Part shown: one piece after another, positions 33,652 through 46,217 of the stretch
Numbering within the stretch: the first letter of the stretch is position 1
How the letters are laid out: each line of letters starts with the position of its first letter
Assembly: GCA_905250125.1 (NCBI GenBank)
Contig: CAJNOL010000104.1
Span: 87,897-151,896, forward strand
DNA from: Rotaria sordida
Taxonomy: Eukaryota; Rotifera; Eurotatoria; Philodinida; Philodinidae
Direction: 5' to 3'
DNA length: 64,000 nucleotides
Notes under the pieces: generated by a model
Database searches by the model: none
Told to the model about the DNA's origin: nothing
The model's input: the letters and a program-made list of their open reading frames with translations, nothing else
Translations under genes and position numbers: made by a program

Positions 33652-36150
33652 TATCCTGGTCTAGATTGTGCATATAATATGTCATTATTATTTAAAACAA
33701 CAGTCGAGATGCTTGCTTTGCAGTCATTCATGTAATTGAATTGATGTTTAATTAAAAAGTTTTCAAGTGAGTCATACACTCGAATGGAACTCTGATTAGA
33801 ACGATTCATTTTGTCCAAATATCTCACTAACGTGACCAAGTGATATACTTCTTCTCAAAGTGATCGACATACTGGAATACAATCCTATCTCGAATCATTA
33901 ATTTACTATTTCAACTTCGATCATCTGATTTTGTGCAAGCTTTTTCTAAAGTAACAGCCATATTTGTACAAGGTTTTTATTGGAAATAATTAATTAACAC
34001 GTACATTTTCATATACTAGTGTACTGATGTACTTGATCTCAAAGTGAGTGATGTACTCGAATGGAATGCTGTTTATCACAATTCATTTGTCAATAGATCT
34101 ATGCTGATATGATCGAGTGACAATTGCGTTTCGAAGTGAGCGACATACTTGAATGCAATCCTAATTAGAATAATTCATTTATCAAATGATCTTTAGCAAT
34201 GTAACGGAATAACTTACTTCACTTCAAGCAAATGACCTATTTGAATACAAATTTATTTTGAACAATTGATTTGTCGGATGATCTCTGCCGGTAAAATCAA
34301 CTGATGTACTTTGCTTTAAAGTGACTGATATAATTGAAGAGAATAATTGTTGAGGCTAATTACTTATCGCGTCGTATTGCATCATCTTACTTAATTTAAG
34401 AATTCTATCTGAAGTGAATAAGCTAGTTGAACGGACTCATAATGAAAATGATTCCTATCCTATGCGCCCACTGACAGGTGGCATGTACTGATGTTCTGTT
34501 CTGAAATGAGTAGAATGCTTGAATAGTTTTCTGTTTGGAGCTGTATATTTGGGATGTTATGCTTGAACATTAAGAGCTATGAGATTTTTCCGGCAAGGCA
34601 GAAGAATAGTTGAATGAATTCTTCTTTAGAACGACTTAGTATCGATTTTGACCGTCAATCATCTGATCTAGTGTCACACTTCATTTCAAACTGCATAATT
34701 TATTCGAGCAGTAAACTTCAACCAGTGCAAGTGGAGCTATTTCATTTCCATGTGTTTACACAGTATGTCGCAAAGTGTTGGTTTTCAAGAACAGCATAAC
34801 GAACTATTTGAATCTGATCACTGTCTTGCTAATTCATTATCTAAAACATTATCATTGATATAAACCAAGTAAAGTCTTAGTTACATTACGAGAGTTATCT
34901 GAATAGAATCTTCCTTCAAATAATTCATCAGACTTGCAATATTCAATCATAAGTTTTACTGTCACTGACTGCTTGATAATAACATAAACGAACTCGAGCT
35001 TCCTTAAGATAATTCACCTGTCATGCATAGTTCAATCTTCTGTTCTACTAACATTGGTTGCTTCAGAGTAAAATAATTGAATAAGACTTGAGTTAGGATA
35101 ATTCACATACTATGCACTGTTCAATCGTGCATTTTAGTGTCATTGATTTCTAAAGAGTAAGATAGTTGAGTAAGGCTTTGCTTAGAATGATTCACTTATA
35201 CTGTAATCCTCTAAGACAACGCTTTTAGCTATTTTTTGGGTTAGACATGCGCGAAAATGAATAGATCTGTCGTATTTGCTATGTATCTTTTTTATGTAGA
35301 CCTTCATCGCGGGACGTGTCGTTATATTTTTGATGCAATGAGAACCAAATATATGCACAGAAAGCCAATGATTGGGATGATTCGTTTGTAAAGTGATATT
35401 CGATAGTATAAGCTACAGATGTACTTCGCTGCGAAGTGTTCGGTTTATTTGAACAAAGTTGTACTTAGATTCATTCATCGACTGTGTGACCTAGCACTAT
35501 CTGAGGGACTTTCACATTGCATTCTCGATGAGTTATATAGTTGAAGAAAACCCTTTCTGAAACTAGTCACTTACGGCTTATTCATTATTCCACGGTTAAA
35601 TAATGCATGTGAGTTTGTTCCAAGGAAGTTTTTTGAATAAATATTATATCAAAAATGTTCGCCTAGTATATGACCTGTTCGTTTTAAATAACATACAACG
35701 ATTACTTGCAAATGATTGACATACTTGAACAGAGTTATATTTAGGTTTATTCATTTTTGCGATGATTTATTTCTTCATAATAACGATAGAGGTTTTGCCT
35801 CACGATTAATGATATACATGAGAGAATACATTATTGTTGCTGTTCGTTTATCATCTAATTGGTAATAAGATCACAAGATTTAGTTTCGATTCAAAGTATT
35901 CACTATTTATTGAACAAGATAATTGTTAAGAACATTCAACTTCTCCGTGATTTTCAACTATATGATGCATGCAATGGCTTATTTCAAAGTAAGTATTAAA
36001 TTTGAACACAAATGTTATTGTGACTATTCATACGATATGCGATCAATGATTTGATGGTGTATGAAAGACTGATAATTGAGCTTACAATAAACGTGAACAC
36101 ATTTAGGGCAGTAAGGACGTTAAAAACTGTACAAGAAATTTGTCGAGTGA
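33652..36150. repeat. Degenerate tandem array, period about 92 nt
   Basis: Successive units begin with CAAAGTGA-(G/C)GACATACTTGAAT-like sequence, followed by a GATTAGAATAATTCATTT-like block and an ATGATCT...GTAAC block. Clear unit starts are near 33768, 33857, 34040, 34137, 34226 and 34318, with looser ones on to about 35170 and beyond. Units differ strongly, so this is an old satellite-like array. Stop codons occur in all frames. Confidence 0.75.
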
Positions 36151-36204
36151 CACTAAACATTGTATAAGGTTCACCCAAGTCAAAGTTTCCACACCATTTT
36201 ATTT

Positions 36205-36304
36205 NNNNNNNNNNNNNNNNNNNNNNNNNNNNNNNNNNNNNNNNNNNNNNNNNNNNNNNNNNNNNNNNNNNNNNNNNNNNNNNNNNNNNNNNNNNNNNNN
36301 NNNN
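36205..36304. other. Assembly gap (100 N)
   Basis: Run of one hundred N just after the tandem array. Confidence 1.
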
Positions 36305-39300
36305 ACTGTAACATCATGAGAAATGTCAATTACAGTACAAAAACATAGAAAAAACACTGAATTCATGTACAACTCGGCGCAATTCGCCCATGAGCACTTT
36401 TCAATAAAATAAATGATGTTTCCAGATAGAACTCGTCGAGTTCTATCGATGTCACATCTCTGTAGCTCTACTCCAACGTAGTAGTAATGAGAAAGCCGCT
36501 AATTAATCCTTTACTCATGTACAGCATAGAGAGAAAATTAATCATTGGTTCGTTTGTTTCGGTCAATCAACACAAAAGGACGAAAGATAAAGCAATTATT
36601 TTATTAACAGGGCTGCAGTATCCGACTTGGATCGGGCCATGGGATGGTCAAGTCAAGTCAAGTTACGAAAAAGTTTTTGGATTTCAGAGTGGATCTGCAG
36701 TCTGAACATATTGCAGATACAAAAGACATTTTGAATATTTTTTCTCTTTTAAAAGTTCTATAAGAAAGCGTGGAGGAGCTCAGTAGAACAAGAATTTACT
36801 TATCGCACGATCTTCTCTTCTATTTCACCGATTTTTCTTGATTGACATCAAGCACCAATGCACAGCAAGAGCATTGCCTCTTAAATAGTGATATAAAAGT
36901 CACAGGTTGTATACATAAGAAAAGAAAGAAGACAAAAAAAATTCTATCATATAATTGTGTCATCTTAACTGCAGAATATCAGCGAAATATCAAGGACGAA
37001 AGAGGTTAGGAACATATCCTTTGTTTCAAACTATGAAACGAAAGGAATAAAAAAAGGACTAAGAAATTTAGTTTCTGAAGTGAAAGAGAGGATGAGTGTC
37101 AGTGTTGGAAATCTCTTCACCACCACGGTCCATTCTTCAAAACAAAAACCTATTATGCTGGACAACATGGATGTTCTTCTTTGCATCAAGCTATTAGACG
37201 ATAAAAAACAAACAAAATAACAGTTTCTTTTAAATAAATATTCATTTGTACATTATATAATCATCAATAATCTTTCTTGGTATAATTATCATCGGGAAAA
37301 ACTTCCTCCTTTTTCACTCAAAAATGTTGTTTATACAAATTATGTTTTTTTCTTTGTTCATTCACTTTTTTCTTTTTCACATACTTTTTTTATATTCGTC
37401 ATGCAATGAAGAAATGTTTTCCAACATTACGAAGCAAGCGAAAAGTAATTGAAGAGTACTTTCAAAGTTCAATATGATTGACGTTAATATACAAGTTATG
37501 ACAATGAAATTAAAATGCGTCTCAAAAAAAATGTTTACAAACAAAACTAGACAAAAAGCATCAATGAGTAATGAATGCATAAGATAAAACAACAACAACG
37601 TTACTAAATGGAAATTTCTTCAATGATCAATGATGAATTGAACTTCTTATTCACATATAATGAACAACAAAGATCGAAATAAATTGATTAAATCTATCAC
37701 AATGAGTTAGATAAATTATTCAAATATTAAAATAATTATGAATTGTAAACATCAAAATAGATGTATACAATTCATAATTTTTTCTTTCATTAAGACTAAA
37801 CACAGATTTCCAATTTATATGATAATATTGGAATTACTTATATCGTTCAAGCTACTGAAGAGATGTTACATGAACACGTATTAGAGAAGGATCTTAGACA
37901 TTTATCAAAAAATCATTTTCTATTGATTGTCACTTCTATATGGCTAATTTTAAGTCAAATGTGGTGGGCTTATTTCAACAAAAAGACAATATTAATGTAG
38001 AATTTATATCTTATGAAAAATTTTTAACAATTAAATCATAAAATAATACTAGAAATTCATCAATACATGAATATAACATAATTAACTTGAAAAATTTAGT
38101 TGAGTTTAGAATAGCTAATCGAAATAGAGAAAGCGTTACTGAACTTGAGTTTGCATAGTTCAATTACCGAAAAATATAACTTCGAATTTGATATTCGGCT
38201 ACTAGCTTCGATGAGGTCTATAATTTCAATACTGTTTTGAAAGTAAAGGGAATAAACTATTCATTAATAAAATATGTAAATAACGCTAATGAATAGTTAT
38301 TGTGTTGAGATATTCGACTGAACATTTTGTTAGATCAATAGCTTTTATTTAATTTTGATTGAATAAGTTGGGTTAATTTGTTAAATTTCATGAATAAATT
38401 AAATTTATCCGTTTGTTTACATCGAATTCATGTTTTCCTTTTCCCATCGATAGGAATAAAGTTGTTATTATGAAAATAGTGTTACTTATGCAGAACGTCA
38501 ATCGATAAAGCCATTTTTCGATCCACGAAACTTTTGGGTAATAGCTATATGACCAGTACAAACTCAACATGGACTCTCATCCTAGTACAGTTATTTATCA
38601 TTCCATGAATTCGAGGTTTCAGACCCTCCTATACTCCCCTACAGAGCTAGCTGAAATTTTTTTCAAAGTCCAGTTTGTAGACATTTCTTGTAAGAATAAG
38701 CTGGCCATGTTGATTAAGAATATCGATATGAGGATCTTTAGAAATGTAATGTTGAAACGTAGATCTATTACAGGACCTTCTAACAGGCCTATTGACTTAT
38801 CTAATTGATCCTCTATTCTTTACTGATGAGTCACTTATATGATTTTGTTGAATCGTGACTGTAAGAAAGCCTAAAAATGAGTTTTCATTTTAAACTGTTA
38901 ACTTGTCGGATGAGATTGAATATTTATTTAAGTGTGTTAGTTGAGATTCGTTAAAATTTCATTTTCTAAATTCAGATCCAAAATTCTGTATTAAAATACA
39001 GATTTTTTGATTAATTGTAAAATACAATGAAACGAAAGTAATTAACAACTCTTATTACAAGTCAATTATGATTTACAATCATGAAGACATGTAGACAATA
39101 TACAATAGACAAATAATTTTTTTTTTCACACATTATCAAAAGATTACAGATAGTTATGAATTAATCTACAGAAACGATTGCTCATTATACGAAATAAGAG
39201 ATCATGCAGTTTTATGATTCCTTGTCTATTAAATATTTTATTAAAAATAAAGCTTTCTTGTTTTTTAAAGTCTTATTCCTATTTGTGATCTTTTAGACAA

Positions 39301-41174
39301 AGAAATAAAATTTTTTTTTCATGATATAAAAATAATAAAATATTTCACTTTCTTCTCTAACAATGAAGATTTTTCTAATCTTATTATTTGTTTTAAACAA
39401 GTGTAAAGATAAAATGATAGTTATTCATTGTTTTCTCAAATATTTATTATGTACGTCTGTATTTATTATTCTTGAGTTTTATATCTAAATAAAATACGAT
39501 AATACTGAACAGAATATAAGCTTATGAGTATTCTACATAAACTACTAGAATACACAAAAACTATATAGGGATATTCACGAAATATTTAATATTACACGGC
39601 GAATAACCAATTGTCGTACTCAGATGTATAGATTTTAGTACGAGTATTACTGACGAATACTCATATAATGAGTATTTTCAATACAAAAATCTCAGAGCCA
39701 TGGAATGGAGGAAGGACTGACAGGAAAATGGCATTATTCTGCCTCATCTTTTTATGGGCTTTTAATACAATATCTATTGATTTTCAATTATCACAAAACT
39801 CGACTTGTTTTCTAGTAACTGATTTGTGTTGTATATTATAAAACGATCATTGAACTCATTTTTCGTTCTACTTTGGTATCATATACAAATATTTGTTTTC
39901 GCTAAATATAACATTTCGACCAATGCGATAGTTTTATAATCTCATAAACGATAAGTCTAGTTTGGGAATGTATTTCATACTGAGTTCGCATATTGGGCTT
40001 AGCCTGTGTGCCATTTAGTTTCATCATATTTTGCATATCATTTATTCAAATTTTTGATTGAGCAGGACAATAGATTGATCAGAAAAAAATGACATAAAAT
40101 AATTATAACAGTGTTTAAACTATGCTAATAGTCTTCGACATTATTCATAATCATACTTTGAAAAAAAAATATTTAATGATAATTTTCATGCGAAAAAGTG
40201 ATTAAACGATGACCTTTGCATCGATTTACATGTTCAAGTAGATTGTCATTTCGAATGAATGTATCCGTTCATTTTTTTTTTCGTTCACTGCATACCATCA
40301 GGTATGAACTTTATTGGAATTTTCGTTGTCGTCCTCCTCCTCCTCCTCCTTCCGATCATCATTACCATTATCGAATAATAACTGGTTGATTCAACTGCAT
40401 ATATCAATTCCAAATTACTCATTTTTTTTCGTCAAGTGTTCATTTACCTTCCTTCAAAATATTGAGAATGGGAGAATAATCAATCTCTCTTTTCCTTTTC
40501 AATAGAAAAGTACATGATAGTATACAACTTAAGCGAAAAGAATAGAGAAATATGCTGGTATATACAATACACACATATATATATATATAAATATAATAAT
40601 GATGATGATTAGCACCTGAATGTATACAAGTTTCATGCTGTTCAAATATATATGAATTAGAGCGAAACGGTGGGAAAATAGCGATCTATTGTATAAATCA
40701 AGCGAAATGGTTATTATTCTTTCTTTGTAGTAAAGTGTCATAAACATTATCACTATGAACTCATTGAATAGAATATTTGTTCCGCTCTCATACAAATTCT
40801 TTATTCGATAACGAAAACAAAAGTTTCTTTTTATTGAATTCAATAGGTAATCATTTCCTTTTTCTTTTTTTTTCTTCGTTTGATGATTACATATCAACAG
40901 ATTGTTTCATTTTTATTATCATAAGAAAAGAAATCTAAAACAAGATACGAGTCACATAAGGTGACAATCATCACCTTCATCTACACGAACAATCAGATAT
41001 AGTTTTCTGATGTAACTATGTCGGATTGCTTCAAAGTAACTTTTTTTCCACCATAATCAAATAATACATGAAAAAACAAAAGAAGACTATATGTGTCTTT
41101 CAATACAAATGTATTCGAAAGAAGAAAAATGTATATACATAAATAAAGACATAAAACTGTTTTCGAATAATTTT
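36305..41174. other. Intergenic region, no confirmed gene
   Basis: Long AT-rich stretch. One exon-like open block at 37817-38002 (+) reads YDNIGITYIVQATEEM... and ends in a hydrophobic IWLILSQMWWAYF; it has no start or partner exon. A (TCC)n microsatellite lies near 40333-40350 and an (AT)n run near 40578. Otherwise nothing recognised. Confidence 0.4.
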
Positions 41175-41453
41175 TTAGTTACTATTTCCAATATCTTGTA
41201 ATGGAATTGATGTTGATGAAGAAGAAGAATCAGTAGATAAATCAAATAATGATGATTGAGAAGTTGAATTTGATATATTCATTTGAAATCGATCAATTAA
41301 TTGATCTTCTAATTGTCGAATATAACGTATTGTTTCTAAAACAATTTCAATTGGTGTTGATGTTGGTTTTTGTTTTAATGTTGGTAGAATGGATTTTAAT
41401 TTTTTTAATTCCATTTTTGTCATATTTAGTTTTTTTGACGAAGTTCGTGTCAT
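41175..41453 (-). CDS. Id / extramacrochaetae-like HLH protein
   Basis: An uninterrupted 92-aa frame. Residues ~10-55 form a helix-loop-helix: MTKMELKKLKSILPTLKQ, loop, then IEIVLETIRYIRQLEDQL. The text MELKKLKSILPTL...IEIVLE.IRYIRQLE matches Id proteins (ELVPTL..., VEILQ.VI.YI.DLQ). Only a short basic stretch (SSKK) precedes the helix and no DNA-contacting Glu/Arg pattern is present, as expected for Id. Family knowledge: Id/Emc proteins heterodimerise with bHLH factors and block their DNA binding in the nucleus. The tail is Ser-rich. A small size and a single exon fit; Id genes elsewhere usually have introns, so orthology is likely, not proven. Confidence 0.78.
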   Translation of the reverse strand: MTRTSSKKLNMTKMELKKLKSILPTLKQKPTSTPIEIVLETIRYIRQLEDQLIDRFQMNISNSTSQSSLFDLSTDSSSSSTSIPLQDIGNSN

Positions 41454-43627
41454 TTATTTTAAGATAGTAGTAAATGAAGAAGATAAATCAAGACAAGAAT
41501 ATGGGTATGAATGTTGAGTGATGAAGACTTTATATGTTTGAATAGAAATGAATGAATGAATGAACAAACGAACGAACGAACGAACGATAAAAAAAAAAAG
41601 TAAGACACGTTGATATTCATTGGTTACTTTAATTCTTTTTTTTTTCTTCACGTATCGTACACTCGTCATCTACCTGATGAGCGACATAGGCATACATGGC
41701 AAATAAATATACTACCATAATAATCGTTTTCATCACGTTTAAAACACGTTGTTAAATTTACAATGGAAAACATTTTTTTTTTATTTATCGCGTGATGTTC
41801 ATCTTTACTGATCGAATAAATAAATAAATAAATAAATGGATGTATACATATTAATGTTCATGTCCTAGATGAAGTTCAACTTTGACATGAACGTTGACTA
41901 TACACATATTTGAATAGTACTATATATATATATCTATGGAACCCTTTGTAGTTAGATGTCATTATACGTTCTGAATTAATTTTCAAAAGATTTCGTTTTT
42001 CTTTTCTTTATTATCCTCGTAAAGTGAACTTGAGTTTGTATGAAGATCGAGTCGGTATGATTTAAGGAATTAATTTTTTTTACCTCTATTATACAGACAC
42101 ATCTGCTTATATCGAACAATAATAAGGTGGAGTAAAATTTTAATTTAACACTGTATGATATGTTCTCATTTTTCATGAGTTCTTTGATGTTGTTTGTTCA
42201 ACTAATTATGAAGTAGAACAAGAAGACATAAAGGTATATGTGATTAGTAGAACATGGGAAAAAAGATTTACTATTATGATGAGTACAATAGAGAGAGAGA
42301 GAGAGAAAGAAGAAAAAAAAGACCGATCGGTAAAGGTCAAGAACGTAGAGAAATCAATTATTTTGTGTGCTCTTGTTTGATAAGCACAGGAAACGCTTTT
42401 AAGTGAAAGGATGCCCGCCGTCATCAGGTTCAGTTCACTTGACTGGAAATGAACATGAAGCCTAAGTTCGTTTCCGATCGAAGATAACTATTAAAAAGAA
42501 TTAGAGGAAGTTGAACTTGATCGGTATCATAAAAACAGAAAAACCACTTACTATTGTTGTCATCTTATTTGATCACATATTTTCTTCCTTTCATGATGGG
42601 CATGTTTTTTTGTCAAAAATTCAAAGTGAATAATTAGTAATATTCAATTGAGTAAATGACAATTCTAAATAACAATTACTAACACGCATTTAATTCTATC
42701 AATTTAAAGATTAGCAAGATTTTAAATCTCTTATCTATTTAATCCCCATGAACACAGTTGAAAATCATTGATTACGTCGGAAAAAGCACTGAAAACAACG
42801 GACAATGAACCAGTGAAGCATGTACGTATAGAAGAACTTGTTGATTGTGTGTTATCAAGTGTAACGAAAAGTTGCCCATAAGTGTCGATATAAAATGATA
42901 TCACATGCATAATAGCTGGAGAATTAGTACTAATAAATCCATTAACAAATAAACCTATATTATTCCGAAGACTATATATGGGTCATTTCAGGCAAAGCAG
43001 GACATACCTACCATTCATTTGACTTTGATTCTTTAAAAAAGTTATTTTTCTGAATAAGTTCTGTTAAGATAAACATATGTAAATATATTGGCTCTTCCAG
43101 CTGACAATTAGTTAAAATTAAATCATTAATTAATTAAAGAGTAATTAGCAAATAACTCTCTAACCATATGAAGAAAAAATGCGAAAACTTCATGATAGGC
43201 TCTGTGGCACGAGTTGCATCTATGATGAAGTTTTCAGCAAGATCGAATTCTAAACAGCTTGATCTTGAAAGCCAGTTTTCTACAGATTTCGTCAAGTTCG
43301 AGAACAAAAATTTTTGTCTTACCATCATCTAAAGATTCTGAGGAAGGATTTGTACCGTTTGGAATTGGTTTTGAACTTCTCATTTAGTTATAAGAGCATT
43401 TTTTCGTTTTGTATATCGGCACTCTGTCACGCCGCTAATGAAAGTGTCACGTCTTCAACGAAATGCAAATCGGTTTTTTTTTTGAAAAATTCAGGAATGC
43501 TTAGAAAAAAAACTTTGCATAGAAATTTTATAGCCGTAAGAGTTGTCTACAGAATGTACTATTTAGTTTTCAAAAGTGCTACCTCAAGTAGAAGTTTTTT
43601 TCAACTAAAATATGTGATAATAATTAA
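41454..43627. other. Upstream region of the Id-like gene
   Basis: Non-coding sequence with microsatellites: (AATG)n then (AACG)n at 41547-41586, (AAAT)n near 41816-41836 and a GA tract at 42291-42307. No further gene recognised. Confidence 0.45.
41547..41586. repeat. Tetranucleotide microsatellite, (AATG)n/(AACG)n
   Basis: Adjacent runs of AATG and AACG about 90 nt upstream of the Id-like start codon. Confidence 0.85.
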
Positions 43628-43628
43628 G

Positions 43629-44268
43629 TATGAAATCAAATGTACATCTTGAGATTTAATGTAATATCATATAGCAACAGAAAAAAAGAAATGTAGAAGT
43701 TTTTTATTTTAAGCAAAAGAGAAAGGGAATTTTCAACTGTATAATGATTGTACAAACCAACAAAAACGAAAAATCAATAAAGATATTTAAAAAAAAAAGA
43801 AATATCATGGCATATATCATATAACATCATAATCTAAATAAACAATATGAATTAAATGTAATAAAAATAAGACTTATAAATATAACACTATGCATCTATG
43901 TCACTATGTAATAATAACATAATGATATTACATTAAATCTCACGATGTATATTTGATTTCATACATTATTATTATTGTATAAGTAGAACAGATAACTTGA
44001 GTGATATTTATTTTCTCAGTAAATTTTAGTATTAGAAATAAATTGTTTGCTATTATTATTATGATGTAGTTAATTTCATAATGTTATTATGATATTTAAT
44101 TCATATTGTTTATTTAGCTTATGATGTTATATGATATATTTCATGATATTTCTTTTTTCTTTTGGTATCTTTATTGATTTTTCGTTCTTTTTTGGTTTGT
44201 ACAATCATTATACGGTTGAAAATTTCCTTTCTTTTGCTCTTAAAATAAAAAAAAAACTTCTACATTTA
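43629..44268. repeat. Two interleaved inverted repeats (A-B-A'-B')
   Basis: Arm A (43629-43670, TATGAAATCAAATGTACATC...) is the reverse complement of A' (43921-43964). Arm B (43689-43862, starting AAATGTAGAAGTTTTTTATT) is the reverse complement of B' (44093-44268). Because A' lies between B and B', the two pairs interleave rather than nest. No ORF. Arm B also keeps matching oligo-A tracts. Confidence 0.88.
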
Positions 44269-44727
44269 TTTTTTCTTGTTAGATGATAAAATACATGAGA
44301 CGAAAGTTGATGTCGTTTTTTGTGTCACGTTACTAAAGCTAGTTTTATACTGATAACTCTTCTGAACAAAGGTCTCTAGCGTTCAAGTATAAAATCTTGC
44401 TTTATATTTTTCATTATATAAAAATTTAGGATAATAAACAATGCCCTATCTATCGGAAAAATACAACGTTACTTAGTAATGGTCTTAGTAGTCTTTCGAG
44501 TTGATCTACATCGATTTGCCTTAGTGATTATCTAAGGACAAAAAAATATATCTTTTAGAAAACAAGTATTCATTATAAACTACTATTGGATAATTACTAT
44601 TGGTTATGATAGATGTATAATCGAACTAGGTACTGGATCAGGTCTATTTGACTTAGCTTTATGCAATCCTTTGCATCTCAATGAAGTTAGCACGAAAAGT
44701 TCACCGTCGATGTCTTTACTTGTATCT

Positions 44728-44985
44728 AAGACAGTTGTGAATACAGCTAATGATAGATTATGAATCAGAATGAGAATCAAGCGACTAATGAGTAGACTTC
44801 ATTAGAAACATGTTGATACCTCGTATCAGAGTTCCCCTAGTAATAAATTTCGCAATGGCTACTTTTCGCTTTCATTTTGACTTTGATCAGTTGTTTGATG
44901 AACACATTATCTTTCTGATTTACAATAACAAAAAAAAAACTCTGATTTCAATAAAGTGTGAATATCTTTTGGGGAAGAGTATTTT
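44728..44985. repeat. Dispersed repeat RD, copy 2
   Basis: Same-orientation relative of 24301-24545 (shared TAAGACAGTTGTGAATAC, GATAGATTATGAATC, ATGGCTACTTTTC, TTTACAATAACAAAAAAA). Confidence 0.7.
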
Positions 44986-46125
44986 ATGATAAATTGATTT
45001 TTTTTCGATAATCGATATTTGTAGCTGTGCACCACATTTTGCAGTCGAGTAAAATTCGAATTTCATCTAGTTTATTGAATCAAGTTCAAAGTTTATTCAA
45101 ATGATATGATTCAAAGACGACATATTTGAATATAATTGGTAAAATAATTGTCGTGTAAGCCAACAAAGTTAGTGCTATACCACCAATGATAGTTGTCTGT
45201 CGTGATAATAATCTAATCAGTCACTATTATTTATTTACATAAATAGTATAACACGAATATCTCATCATTGTTTAGAAATATGTGTCATTCAAGTAATAAA
45301 AGAAGAGTTTAGTCTTCTATGATAGCAGATAGTATTAGCTGAGGTTCTTATAGATAGCTAAGAACAAGTAATTTGTTAATAACTGAGAACTTAATAGAAG
45401 ATATGAATATTGGAATAGTAGATAAATAAATTATATGCGATGAAAAAATGTTCTCAGTTAAAACCTTATCTCGTCTGTAAGTTTATTAAAAATGAAATGT
45501 AATCACAAGATATGCATTCGTCATTATCTTATATGTCTTCAGTTCGAATATCATTAAAATACGTTTAAACAGAATGTTGACAGACGATGTCCAATTAATA
45601 GTATTTAAATTAATTTAGAAAATGAGAAAATATCTCTGAATTTTGTTTTATTTCTACGAAGAAATAAATTCGTTTCTACATTAGCGTTAGTAAAGGCAAA
45701 GAGGCATCATCAATATTATGACCAATGAAAATAATTCAATAGTGATTCTGAATGCTAAATAAAAACTATATATAAGAAGCCTTTGTTTGATTATTCTTAT
45801 TATTTGCATATATATATATACAATGTAAAGAAAGATTAACGAAGTTTTTTCAGTATATTTTTGTTTTGCATACTAATCAGAAAAAGAGAACAAAAATAGC
45901 AATTGATGATCATATTAATTCGTGATCAACAAATGACTAGAAAATACATGAACACTGTTAATTATTGATTGTTGAGCTTTTTTTTTCTCGCAATGAATTT
46001 AGCAAGATTGAAAAGACATTTTGTTGTCAGAATAAAAATAAATTGATATTAGATGGCTGAAGATGAATTTTTCAACGGAAATTACGTCACATCATTTTGA
46101 TAAGTTGATTTTCCAATTGTGAACG

Positions 46126-46133
46126 AAAAAAAA
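46126..46133 (-). terminator. RNA polymerase III terminator of tRNA-Pro
   Basis: Eight T on the minus strand, 12 nt beyond the tRNA 3' end. Confidence 0.8.
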
Positions 46134-46145
46134 GAGAGAGAATAT

Positions 46146-46217
46146 GGGCCTGACCGGTGATCGAAACCGGAACCTCGCGCACCCGAAGCGCAAATCATAC
46201 CATTAGACCATCAGGCC
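46146..46217 (-). tRNA. tRNA-Pro (anticodon CGG)
   Basis: 72-nt cloverleaf read on the minus strand: acceptor stem GGCCTGA/TCAGGCC with discriminator C, D arm GTCTAATGGTATGAT, anticodon stem TGCGC/GCGCG around loop TTCGGGT (anticodon CGG), and T arm CCGGT-TTCGATC-ACCGG. No intron and no encoded CCA. The A box (TGGTCTAATGG) and B box (GGTTTCGATC) are internal Pol III promoter elements. Decodes CCG proline codons. Confidence 0.96.

Larger units (their letters stand above)
44269..46145. other. Intergenic with repeat RD copy 2
   Basis: Non-coding. Holds the second RD copy (44728-44985). No gene recognised up to the tRNA. Confidence 0.45.

Noticed and set aside
36160-36348. ORF crossing the 100-N gap
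   Set aside because: Most of its residues are unknown and the flanks show no protein character.
41547-41586. Regular short repeats considered as a CRISPR-like array
   Set aside because: Simple tetranucleotide microsatellite without spacers, in a eukaryotic genome.
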